Source of the DNA: JASFQI01 sp050115555
GTDB lineage: Bacteria; Desulfobacterota; DSM-4660; Desulfatiglandales; HGW-15
Length of the DNA: 9,101 bases
Assembly (NCBI GenBank): GCA_050115555.1
Contig: JASFQI010000194.1
Span: forward strand, 1-9,101
Direction: 5' to 3'
In this document: positions 1 to 5,669 of the stretch, one piece after another
How positions within the stretch are numbered: position 1 is the first letter of the stretch
Layout of the letters: each line of letters starts with the position of its first letter
Notes under the pieces: generated by a model
Seen by the model: the letters and a program-made list of their open reading frames with translations, nothing else
Told to the model about the DNA's origin: nothing
Database searches by the model: none
Made by a program: the position numbers and the translations under genes

Positions 1-3
1 CGC

Positions 4-137
4 CCATCCAGAAAGGGCTAATTTGCCCGATTTCGGCGTCAGGCTCCAATTATAATCCTCGAAATACGTTTATGTATTCCTGCGGTTATCATTCTCGCCT
101 TCCTTGAACTCGAACAAATTTTCTCATTTCTGGATGG
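4..137. repeat. MITE-like/REP-like long imperfect palindrome
   Basis: The segment begins with CCATCCAGAAA (4-14) and ends with its exact reverse complement TTTCTGGATGG (127-137). The arms between them also match imperfectly and symmetrically about a centre at 70/71. Shared blocks when the right arm is reverse-complemented include AATTTG (20-25 against the 114-121 region), a CGA and TTC block, and AATAC at 63-67 pairing with GTATT at 74-78 around a short GTTTAT loop. The whole unit can therefore fold as one long interrupted hairpin. It has no credible open frame and no transposase. This architecture is typical of a non-autonomous palindromic repeat spread between genes; multi-copy status is inferred, because only one copy lies in this window. 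It sits near the window edge, so a slightly longer element cannot be excluded. Confidence 0.6.
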
Positions 138-288
138 ACACCAATCTGGTACCCACCCGGAAATGATTCTTTTTTTCCTCGCTTCGCTTCGACACCCCAC
201 CCTGCGGGCGGGTCTCCGGGAGCACAATTTCATCGTCAATCTATCGCGCAATGGTGGTCTCCGATTCCGCTTTTCTGCGGAATTGTCC

Positions 289-319
289 TTGATCTTGCGC
301 AAAATATATCGTTTATAAA
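289..319 (+). promoter_or_regulatory. Candidate sigma70-type promoter with internal palindrome
   Basis: TTGATC (289-294) resembles a -35 box and TATAAA (314-319) resembles a -10 box. The 19-nt spacing is longer than ideal; shifting the -10 to TTATAA (313-318) gives 18 nt. The spacer contains a perfect 8-bp palindrome, TTGCGCAA (295-302), which could be a small operator. The promoter would leave a leader of roughly 100 nt before the start at 430. This rests on motif resemblance only. Confidence 0.3.
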
Positions 320-417
320 CTGGAAACCCACACGTGCACGGAGAGCGTTTCCGGCGTGCACTCTATCATCGTTTTTTCTTATGTCCTGCCAATAATGAGG
401 GTCTGGTATTCCGCTTG

Positions 418-423
418 AAGGAG
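418..423 (+). promoter_or_regulatory. Strong Shine-Dalgarno site fixing the nucleotidase start
   Basis: AAGGAG lies six bases before the ATG at 430. It favours this start over the in-frame GTG at 334, which has no comparable ribosome binding site. The choice agrees with the signal peptide beginning exactly at the ATG. Confidence 0.75.
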
Positions 424-429
424 AAGGAT

Positions 430-2034
430 ATGAAGAGAATGGTAAGGGTGTTCCTGGTTGTCGGTATGGTTGCTGCCTTGTTCTCGTGCGCAACCTCCCC
501 GATCGTGCGGCCGGATGTAGAGCACACTCTGGTCATTCTTCACACCAATGATTTCCACGGACATCCTGTGGCGTTTTATGATTATCCGGTGGACGGCCAG
601 GGCGGCCTGCCTGCCCAGGCGACTCTTGTCGAGGAGGTGAGGGCGGCCAACCCGAATGTCCTTGTGGTCAGTGCCGGCGATATCAACACAGGACGGCCTG
701 AATCGAATTTTTTCAACGCCAGACCCGACATTTTGGGACACAACTACATCGGGTATGACCTTCTGGCGATGGGAAACCACGAGTTTGATCCGAGTCCCGA
801 GGAGATGCAGAAACAGATCGCCGAATCAGGGTTTCCCTGGCTCTGCGCCAATGTCGTCAAGGAAGACGGGTCCTACATAGACCATGTCAAGCCATATATC
901 ATTAAGGATTACCATGATTTTAAGGTTGCTGTGATCGGGCTCATGACCACCGAAACCGCCGAATCAGGAACTCCTGCCCATATCAGGGGATATCGATTTC
1001 GGGATGAGGTCGAGGTTGCCTCCAAGCTGTTTCAGGAGCTGAAGACAAAGGCCGACATCGTCCTGGCCGTTGCTCACATGGGGATCTACGAGGACGATAG
1101 CATGGGTTCCAGGCGCCTGGCGAAACACGTTCCCGGCCTGGCACTGATCGTAGATGGGCATACCCATACCCTGCTCGAGGAACCTATCCATGTCACCGAT
1201 CCGGAAACAGGGAGAGGGACTGCGATCGTCCAGGCCGGAAAATGGGGCCTCTACGTGGGAAAGGCAACCCTGAAGTTTATGAACGGCGAGGTGACAAGCC
1301 TTGATTGGAAACCTGTTCCCATAAACGTGCAAAAGAGAGAAACGCTTGCAGACGGAAGCAAGGTCACCAAGTATGTCGACAAGGAGATTCCACCGGACGC
1401 AACCCTTGCGGCGATGCTTCAGCCTTACGTGGACAAGGTCGACGGGATTTTGAATGAAAAGATCGGCCGGGCAGAGATGACCTTTTTGAACACCGACTCT
1501 CGAAAGAAGGAGACGCCCATTGGGGATCTGGTGGCCGACTCCATGCTCTGGTACGTGAATTCCATGAATCTGGGGGCGGACTTTGCTCTTCAGAACGGGG
1601 GCGGAATACGGACCGGCATCCCGGAGGGTGAGATACGAAAACGAACCATCTACGAGGTCATTCCGTTTGACAACACCGTCATGACGGTTACCCTCAGGGG
1701 GGCCGATCTGATCGACCTCTTCAACCAAACTCCGCAGGCCGTCGGCCATGGGGCCATGCCACAGGTCTCCGAAGGGGTGTCCTTTGTGATCGACAGCGCA
1801 GGGGGGACCGTATCGGAGGTGACCATAAACGGCGTTCCCATCGATCCGGAAAGGGAGTACGTTGTCGCGACCAACTCCTACCTGGCAGCGGGTGGGGATG
1901 GATACAGGGTGATCCTGAAAAAAGTTTCCGAATACGACACTTCCCTTATGCAGAGGGATGCCCTGATCGAGTATATCCTTCATCTGGGCGGAAAGATCAG
2001 ACCCGTTGAAGCCGGAAGGTTTTCAATAAAATGA
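430..2034 (+). CDS. 5'-nucleotidase / UshA-family metallophosphoesterase, lipoprotein
   Basis: This 534-residue protein should hydrolyse extracytoplasmic nucleotides or related phosphate esters, releasing nucleoside and phosphate. The start is a basic MKR followed by a hydrophobic stretch and a lipobox-like LFSC with Cys20, suggesting a lipid-anchored export product; Phe at -2 is not the commonest residue. The N-terminal calcineurin-like domain has the dimetal motifs in order: TNDFHGH (Asp41, His43), SAGD (Asp84), GNHE (Asn116, His117), AHMG (His217) and DGHTHT (His244, His246). The C-terminal 5'-nucleotidase domain (about 335-525) has NGGGIR (389-394), IPFDN and the nucleotide-binding GGDGY (488-492). 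Length and domain order match E. coli UshA and relatives, so the protein appears intact. Exact substrate (5'-nucleotide, UDP-sugar, cyclic nucleotide) cannot be read from sequence. The next gene starts 7 bp downstream and is probably cotranscribed. Confidence 0.93.
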   Translation: MKRMVRVFLVVGMVAALFSCATSPIVRPDVEHTLVILHTNDFHGHPVAFYDYPVDGQGGLPAQATLVEEVRAANPNVLVVSAGDINTGRPESNFFNARPDILGHNYIGYDLLAMGNHEFDPSPEEMQKQIAESGFPWLCANVVKEDGSYIDHVKPYIIKDYHDFKVAVIGLMTTETAESGTPAHIRGYRFRDEVEVASKLFQELKTKADIVLAVAHMGIYEDDSMGSRRLAKHVPGLALIVDGHTHTLLEEPIHVTDPETGRGTAIVQAGKWGLYVGKATLKFMNGEVTSLDWKPVPINVQKRETLADGSKVTKYVDKEIPPDATLAAMLQPYVDKVDGILNEKIGRAEMTFLNTDSRKKETPIGDLVADSMLWYVNSMNLGADFALQNGGGIRTGIPEGEIRKRTIYEVIPFDNTVMTVTLRGADLIDLFNQTPQAVGHGAMPQVSEGVSFVIDSAGGTVSEVTINGVPIDPEREYVVATNSYLAAGGDGYRVILKKVSEYDTSLMQRDALIEYILHLGGKIRPVEAGRFSIK

Positions 2035-2041
2035 GAGCTCA

Positions 2042-2410
2042 ATGGAACCGCTGGTCGCATACCAGCCGCTCTTTTTGACCATGATGAGCGAGAACTATTT
2101 TGTCCTCAATGACCGGCTCCTTCCGTCAAAGGTGGCAGATCTCCTGTTCAGGGAGGAAGCCGGATCGGCCGATGAGGTTGCCCTCGTTGAGAGGGAGTTC
2201 TCGCAGTTTTCACCGGAGAGGGATATACAGGATCTTCTGGAACAGTCCGCAAGAAATGGGCTCGAGAACCCCTTTCCCTTCGATTTTATCGCAGGGATGG
2301 TTGCCCGAATGATCTCCAACGCAGGAGAGGGAATCAGCAGGATAAGGATAGGCATCTATAGGGGGAACAAAACGTTTTTATATGCGACCTATAGCCACAC
2401 CCTCAGATAG
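2042..2410 (+). CDS. Hypothetical 122-aa protein, downstream of 5'-nucleotidase
   Basis: I do not recognise the family. The 122-residue product has no signal peptide or clear membrane span. It is acidic in the middle, with a likely helical region (about 28-95) containing EREFSQFSPERDIQDLL and a PFPFDF motif. It ends in an apparent beta-rich tail, RIRIGIYRGNKTFLYATY. It starts 7 bp after the nucleotidase stop with only a weak GAG ribosome-binding match, so translation is probably coupled to the upstream gene. Internal Met codons at 2081 and 2084 are weaker alternatives because no Shine-Dalgarno precedes them. The stop codon is followed at once by a palindromic repeat (2411-2538), so the natural C-terminus may have been altered by that insertion. 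Balanced composition and the tight spacing support a real gene; function is unknown. Confidence 0.6.
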   Translation: MEPLVAYQPLFLTMMSENYFVLNDRLLPSKVADLLFREEAGSADEVALVEREFSQFSPERDIQDLLEQSARNGLENPFPFDFIAGMVARMISNAGEGISRIRIGIYRGNKTFLYATYSHTLR

Positions 2411-2538
2411 CCCAGGTCAAATTTGATTGAGTTGTAAAAAGCCGAGACCTAGAGATTTGCCCCTAGCGATTCCAGTGAGTTAAGTGTACCCAACAGGCGG
2501 TCGAGCGGGTTTTTGCGAGATCGTCAAATTTGATCGGG
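2411..2538. repeat. Second palindromic repeat / MITE-like element
   Basis: The ends carry related sequence in opposite orientation. GTCAAATTTGAT occurs at 2416-2427 and again at 2523-2534; its core TCAAATTTGA is itself palindromic. The flanks show the inverted arrangement: inward from the left end runs GTAAAAAGCCGAGACC, and inward from the right end, reverse-complemented, runs CGCAAAAACCCGCTCGACC. This gives imperfect terminal inverted repeats of about 35-40 bases around a core of about 45 bases with no coding potential. It differs in sequence from the repeat at 4-137. It abuts the 122-aa gene on the left and a katG relic on the right, which fits insertion into or beside decaying sequence. 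Exact ends are uncertain by a few bases. Confidence 0.5.
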
Positions 2539-2554
2539 TTCGGTTCCAGACACC

Positions 2555-2763
2555 CTCGGGTTCCGGACCGACAAGCGCCGCATCGCCTGCGCCGTGGCAC
2601 TTGCCGAAGGTGTGCCCGCCGGCAAAGCCGAAAGTCTTGAATCCCATCGACTCCAGCGCGCAGTTGCCGGCAAGGACCATGAGATCGACCCAGGAGATTT
2701 TGCGGCCGTACTTCTGCTTGATCGGCCACAGCAGCCGGGCCGCCTCATCAAGGTTGGCATTGC
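2555..2763 (-). pseudogene. katG: katG (catalase-peroxidase) remnant with internal deletion
   Basis: On the reverse strand about 69 codons read as two KatG pieces joined in frame. The first is NANLDEAARLLWPIKQKYG then RKISWVDLMVLAGN and ESMGFKTFGFAGG, which in KatG lies shortly after the distal Arg-Trp-His active site. The second is HTFGKCHGAGDAALVGPEPE, which carries the proximal haem-ligand His. In full-length KatG these are separated by well over 100 residues. The junction falls at an Ala-Gly-Gly (about 2615-2623), which in KatG ends the first block and also precedes the His, consistent with deletion through a short shared repeat. The distal site, most of the haem pocket and the whole C-terminal half are missing, and the sequence on both sides of the fragment is not KatG. 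It cannot encode an active enzyme. An open frame continues through it by chance (about 2480-2896), but translation is not supported. Confidence 0.85.
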
Positions 2764-2992
2764 CAGCCAGCTGTTGGGAAGCACAGTCCATCTTTAGTGA
2801 ACCAATCAACAAACAACCCCACACCAACCCGGACGGCAAACGGTATTCTTCCTTGATCCCGTCAGCCCTATAAGCGGGCGATCTCCATTCCAGCAAACGC
2901 CTTATCCGTTGTGGGATTCCTCAACCGAGCTTGGCGGGACTGCGGGGTGATTCAATTCCTGCCTCCTTGACTTAGGTCAAGGCGCCTTTTCA
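2764..2992. other. Unassigned sequence between katG relic and siroheme protein gene
   Basis: The reverse frame of the katG relic stays open to 2896, but the residues encoded there do not resemble KatG or another family I recognise. The other frames are interrupted. This may be further decayed or rearranged DNA. The last 30 bases hold the dyad annotated separately. No clear sigma70 promoter was seen for the gene starting at 2993. Confidence 0.4.
2965..2982. promoter_or_regulatory. CRP/FNR-family-like operator dyad
   Basis: CCTTGAC-TTAG-GTCAAGG is a perfect 7-bp inverted repeat with a 4-bp spacer. Its core TTGAC-N4-GTCAA has the half-site and spacing geometry of FNR-superfamily sites (FNR: TTGAT-N4-ATCAA), and related regulators serve redox or nitrosative stress in sulfate reducers. 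It ends 10 bp before the ATG at 2993, too close for a class II activator site for that start, so repression is the more likely mode. A second palindrome, AAGGCGCCTT (2979-2988), overlaps its right side and covers the region where a ribosome binding site is expected. It could instead be a leader hairpin in the mRNA. Confidence 0.4.
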
Positions 2993-3820
2993 ATGACATG
3001 GTATCATAGAAGGAATCCTATCAGAGAGGACCGATTCAAGGACTGGACCGAAGAAGCCCTGGACGCCGTATCCAGCGTCCCTTTTTTCGTTAGAAAACGG
3101 GTCAAGATAAAGGTGGAACAGGAGGCGAGGGGAGCCGGAGCCGCCGTTGTGGGCCTGGAGCATGTAACCTCCTGCCGAAAGAAGTTCCTGAACCGTATGG
3201 AAGACGAAGTCAAGGGATATCAGGTGGAGACCTGCTTCGGACCGGGGGGCTGCCCGAATCGGGCTTTTGAGGCGGAAGATCTGTCGCGAGTCATCGAAGA
3301 ACGGATGGCACGAAGGAATCTCAAGGCCTTTTTAAAGGAGAGAGTAAAAGGCCCCTTGAAGCTCCACCACGAGTTCCGGATCTCCATCTCAGAGTGCCCC
3401 AATGGTTGCTCCCGCCCTCAGATCGCGGATGTGGGCCTGCTGGGAGCGCTGGTGCCGGAGGTCTCGGAGGTCCCCTGCACCGGGTGCGGCGAATGCATGG
3501 AGGCCTGTAGGGAGAAAGCCCTTTCCCTTGAGGGGGCAATGCCTTGGATTGACCAGGCAAGATGTCTTTACTGCGGAGAATGTGTCAACGCCTGTCCAAC
3601 AGGAACACTCAGGGCAGGCTTAGAAGGTTTTCGCATCCAGGTGGGTGGGAAGCTTGGGCGCCATCCCAGACTGGCCACGGAACTGTCCTCGGTCTTTTCG
3701 GTGGAAGAGACCCTGGAAAGGATCGACGCCTGCCTGGACCACTATCAGGCAAACTGCCGGAGCGGAGAGCGCTTCGGAGAAATTCTGGAAAGAATGGGGA
3801 CCGGTATGCTTGAACCATGA
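2993..3820 (+). CDS. PCP_red + siroheme sulfite/nitrite reductase-like + 2x[4Fe-4S] ferredoxin protein
   Basis: This 275-residue, signal-less protein is probably a cytoplasmic redox enzyme. Residues about 18-60 (WTEEALDAVSSVPFFVRKRV, then the AVVGLEHV region) match the PCP_red domain known from the C-terminus of the protochlorophyllide reductase ChlB subunit. Residues about 60-160 resemble a half sulfite/nitrite reductase module and keep the full siroheme-[4Fe-4S] ligand pattern: C-x5-C (Cys81, Cys87) and C-x3-C (Cys135, Cys139, in CPNGCSRP). Residues 162-201 are a two-cluster ferredoxin, CTGCGECMEAC (Cys162/165/168/172) and CLYCGECVNAC (Cys191/194/197/201). The architecture resembles the small Dsr-like proteins and low-molecular-mass sulfite reductases of anaerobes. 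Sulfite or nitrite is a guess as substrate; a siroheme-linked electron-transfer role is equally possible. No good Shine-Dalgarno precedes the ATG, but the next Met is residue 69, inside the homology, so this start is the best available. Confidence 0.85.
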   Translation: MTWYHRRNPIREDRFKDWTEEALDAVSSVPFFVRKRVKIKVEQEARGAGAAVVGLEHVTSCRKKFLNRMEDEVKGYQVETCFGPGGCPNRAFEAEDLSRVIEERMARRNLKAFLKERVKGPLKLHHEFRISISECPNGCSRPQIADVGLLGALVPEVSEVPCTGCGECMEACREKALSLEGAMPWIDQARCLYCGECVNACPTGTLRAGLEGFRIQVGGKLGRHPRLATELSSVFSVEETLERIDACLDHYQANCRSGERFGEILERMGTGMLEP

Positions 3821-3921
3821 AACCTGTACCCGCTCTTAGCCGACTGGCGCGACCACCGGCTCAGGGTGGACCGGGAAGCCCGGAAAAGCGAGCCAGACAT
3901 AAATTCTCGAAGGGAGATCCC
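3821..3921 (+). other. Spacer with two small hairpins before the cupin gene
   Basis: The 101-bp spacer contains CCACC/GGTGG (3853-3869) and CCGGG/CCCGG with a 3-base loop (3871-3883). No T-run follows, so they are not convincing terminators. An in-frame ATG at 3817 overlaps the previous stop as ATGA, but the residues it would add are low-complexity and do not look like cupin sequence. The spacer is read as untranslated. Whether transcription continues from the siroheme protein gene is undetermined. Confidence 0.4.
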
Positions 3922-4239
3922 ATGAAAACGATTCACCTTTACGAGGCCAACGATTTCAGCGATTCGTCCATGAAAAAACTCCTGGTCCACGACTCGCCCT
4001 ACTTCAAGATCCTCAACTTCAACTTCCGGGCCGGCCAGGAACTCCCGATCCACCACCACGACATCGACGGCCAGCTGTCCATCACGGTGCTCGAAGGCGA
4101 GGGGGAGTTCCTGGGTGCGGACGGCGCCACCCTCCCCGCAAAGGCCGGCGACGTGCTCATCTCGGAGATCGCCGAGCCCCATGGCATTCGGGCGGCGAGC
4201 GATATGCGTGTGATCGTGACCATTGCGCCACCCATCTGA
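3922..4239 (+). CDS. Small single-domain cupin protein
   Basis: The product is 105 residues, typical of a one-domain cupin beta-barrel. Motif 1 is GQELPIHHHDIDGQLSITVLEG, with His44, His45 and His46. At the position where cupin motif 1 usually has a metal-binding Glu, this protein has Gln51. Motif 2 is GDVLISEIAEPHGI (76-89), with His87. It probably binds a divalent metal or a small ligand; catalysis is uncertain given the missing Glu. The start at 3922 follows AGGGAG by 5 bases and begins MKTIHLYEAND, a natural cupin opening, so the longer in-frame start at 3817 is rejected. It lies 36 bp before the MetE/UroD-like gene and is very likely cotranscribed with it, suggesting a role as a binding or sensing partner of that pathway. 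Specific function is unknown. Confidence 0.85.
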   Translation: MKTIHLYEANDFSDSSMKKLLVHDSPYFKILNFNFRAGQELPIHHHDIDGQLSITVLEGEGEFLGADGATLPAKAGDVLISEIAEPHGIRAASDMRVIVTIAPPI

Positions 4240-4275
4240 TGTGCGATAAGCCGATTTTGCTCGCGGAGGTGCCCC

Positions 4276-5301
4276 ATGCCCATTCCCGGCGGACTGCTCA
4301 CCACGGCCATGGCCGTCATGCCCCACAAGGATGCAGACCGCGCCCTTGAGGACGCGCTTTCCCTGGACATTCCCTTCTGGCCCCAACTCCCGAGGCTGAG
4401 CTACCGCGAGGACATGTATGTCCAGGCCGCCGAGCACTTTCCGGGCATCGTTCTCGACCTGGAAAACCGCACCCTGGGGTTTTCCATGGACAAGTTTACG
4501 CAAGAGCTCGAGGAGACCCTGGCCCGGTTCGAAGATCCCGAGACCTTTGATGTAAGCCCCGACTTTTCCGAGGTCTACCCCAGGTTCCTCGCGCTCGATC
4601 TCTCCGACCGGCCCGCGATCCGCGGGCAGCTCGAGGGACCGGTGAGCTTCGGGTTCAACGTCAGGGACCAGGACGACCGGCCCATCCTTTTCGACGATAC
4701 GGTCCGGCCCTTCATGCTGGAGTTCATGGCGAAGCGCGTGAATGTCCAGCTCGCCAGGCTCAAGGAGCGCAATGCCAATGCGTTCATGTATGTGGACGAG
4801 CCCGGCCTTCAGTTCGTGTTCAGCGGTATGTCCGGGTATGGGGAGGCTGCCGCCCGCCGGGACCTGGACACCTTCTTCGGCATGATCGATCGACCCCGAG
4901 GGATCCACCTCTGCGGCAACCCGGACTGGAGTTTTTTACTGCGCCTCGACCTGGACATCCTGTCCCTGGACGTCTTCACCAACGGAGAGCTCTTTGCATC
5001 CTACGCCCAAGGGATCTCCCGTTTCCTGGAGCGGGGGGGCGTCCTGGCGTGGGGCGTGGTCCCGACCAACGTGGAGCCGTTCGAGCAGGAAAGCCTGGAC
5101 TCTCTCGCCCGAATGATTCAGGAGCTCTGGCAGACCCTGGGAAAACGCGGCGTGGACCAGGAGCGACTCCTGGCCCAAAGCCTGATCTCGCCGGCCACCT
5201 GCTGCCTAGTCAATCCGGACGGGACGAGGACTGTGGAAAAGGCGTTTGCTGTGGTGAGGGCGCTGAGTGCCCGCCTGAAGAATATCTACGGAATGGAATG
5301 A
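4276..5301 (+). CDS. MetE/UroD-like zinc methyltransferase family protein
   Basis: The 341-residue protein belongs to the superfamily shared by uroporphyrinogen decarboxylase, MtaA-type corrinoid methyltransferases and the C-terminal half of cobalamin-independent methionine synthase. Visible marks are an N-terminal PHKDADRALEDAL segment, IPFWPQLPR (32-40), a MetE-style DEP (174-176) on a barrel strand, HLCGN with His211 and Cys213, and SPATCC with Cys309/310. His-x-Cys plus a distant Cys matches the MetE zinc-thiolate site that activates a thiol methyl acceptor. It is about half the size of MetE and lacks that enzyme's N-terminal barrel, so it is not a full methionine synthase; it may move methyl groups from a corrinoid protein or another donor. 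The start has a strong GGAGGT 5 bases upstream. It follows the cupin by 36 bp. The exact substrate is unknown; simple heme-pathway UroD activity is unlikely. Confidence 0.85.
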   Translation: MPIPGGLLTTAMAVMPHKDADRALEDALSLDIPFWPQLPRLSYREDMYVQAAEHFPGIVLDLENRTLGFSMDKFTQELEETLARFEDPETFDVSPDFSEVYPRFLALDLSDRPAIRGQLEGPVSFGFNVRDQDDRPILFDDTVRPFMLEFMAKRVNVQLARLKERNANAFMYVDEPGLQFVFSGMSGYGEAAARRDLDTFFGMIDRPRGIHLCGNPDWSFLLRLDLDILSLDVFTNGELFASYAQGISRFLERGGVLAWGVVPTNVEPFEQESLDSLARMIQELWQTLGKRGVDQERLLAQSLISPATCCLVNPDGTRTVEKAFAVVRALSARLKNIYGME

Positions 5302-5331
5302 TGCATCCTGCCTCCGCGCCATGATGCGAAA

Positions 5332-5355
5332 GGCCTGTCCTAGGCACTCCAGGCC
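5332..5355. terminator. Weak candidate bidirectional terminator between convergent genes
   Basis: GGCCTG (5332-5337) and CAGGCC (5350-5355) form a 6-bp inverted repeat in the 59-bp gap between two convergent genes. The location is right for a terminator, but the 12-base loop is long and only TTT follows on the reverse strand, so the call is weak. Confidence 0.25.
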
Positions 5356-5360
5356 GCCCA

Positions 5361-5669
5361 TTAAAGAACAGGCATACCCCTTTGAAGGTCCTTGTAGCGC
5401 TGGATCACTTCTTCGATCTCTTTGGGTGCTTCCTCTGAGCGCTTGAGCCACAAAACCTTACCCAAAACCTCACCGATCACGCTCAAAGGTCGATCTTCCT
5501 CTTCTAAAAACGGACTGCCGTTCGCTTCTGGAGGTGCCTGAGTATAGCAGACATCCACATCGCCGACATTTCCCCGTTCAGGATGATCTTCGTACCAGGA
5601 TGGGTTTTGGCTCTCAGTGATCTGAACGAGGCACCTGGTACTTTCCAGACTGGGCTGAATGGTTTTCAC
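5361..5669 (-). CDS. Hypothetical 102-aa protein, translationally coupled to glutamate dehydrogenase
   Basis: I do not recognise the family. The best start is the GTG at 5669, which overlaps the dehydrogenase stop as GTGA, a common sign of translational coupling. An upstream in-frame ATG at 5723 would run through the end of the dehydrogenase gene and is less likely. The protein begins MKTIQPSLESTRCLVQITES and contains a Gly/Asp/Val block (GNVGDVDVCY). It ends with a charged helix-like stretch, SEEAPKEIEEVIQRYKDL. There is no signal peptide, membrane span or paired cysteine motif (two Cys only). Codon use looks like ordinary coding sequence. Position suggests a dehydrogenase accessory or an unrelated operon passenger; neither can be proved from sequence. 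Confidence 0.6.
   Translation of the reverse strand: MKTIQPSLESTRCLVQITESQNPSWYEDHPERGNVGDVDVCYTQAPPEANGSPFLEEEDRPLSVIGEVLGKVLWLKRSEEAPKEIEEVIQRYKDLQRGMPVL

Larger units (their letters stand above)
138..429. other. Non-coding leader upstream of the nucleotidase gene
   Basis: No convincing gene is present. The stretch holds a T-run (169-177), a 7-bp hairpin ATTCCGC/GCGGAAT (264-283), a candidate promoter (289-319), and two GTGCAC hexamers (334-339 and 356-361). The hexamers can pair with each other to form a leader hairpin, and a T-rich tract follows about ten bases later (371-377). An in-frame GTG at 334 would extend the downstream protein by 32 residues, but those residues would precede a good lipoprotein signal peptide, so this stretch is read as untranslated leader. 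Confidence 0.5.

Noticed and set aside
264..283. Hairpin ATTCCGC/GCGGAAT as a rho-independent terminator
   Set aside because: No T-run follows on either strand, and it lies just upstream of a candidate promoter rather than after a gene.
334..429. GTG start 32 codons upstream of the nucleotidase ATG
   Set aside because: It would place arginine-rich residues ahead of a normal lipoprotein signal peptide and lacks a ribosome binding site; the ATG at 430 has AAGGAG at ideal spacing.
964..1983. Long open frame antisense to the nucleotidase gene
   Set aside because: The forward strand encodes a clear enzyme with all catalytic motifs; the antisense product has no family features and is a by-product of GC-rich codons.
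2480..2896. A 138-codon reverse-strand gene containing KatG-like sequence
   Set aside because: Only the middle half resembles KatG, in two pieces joined across a large deletion, and the ends are unrelated sequence; it is treated as a pseudogene remnant.
3745..4908. 387-codon frame antisense to the cupin and MetE-like genes
   Set aside because: The forward genes carry recognisable metal-binding motifs and strong ribosome binding sites; the antisense product is low-information.
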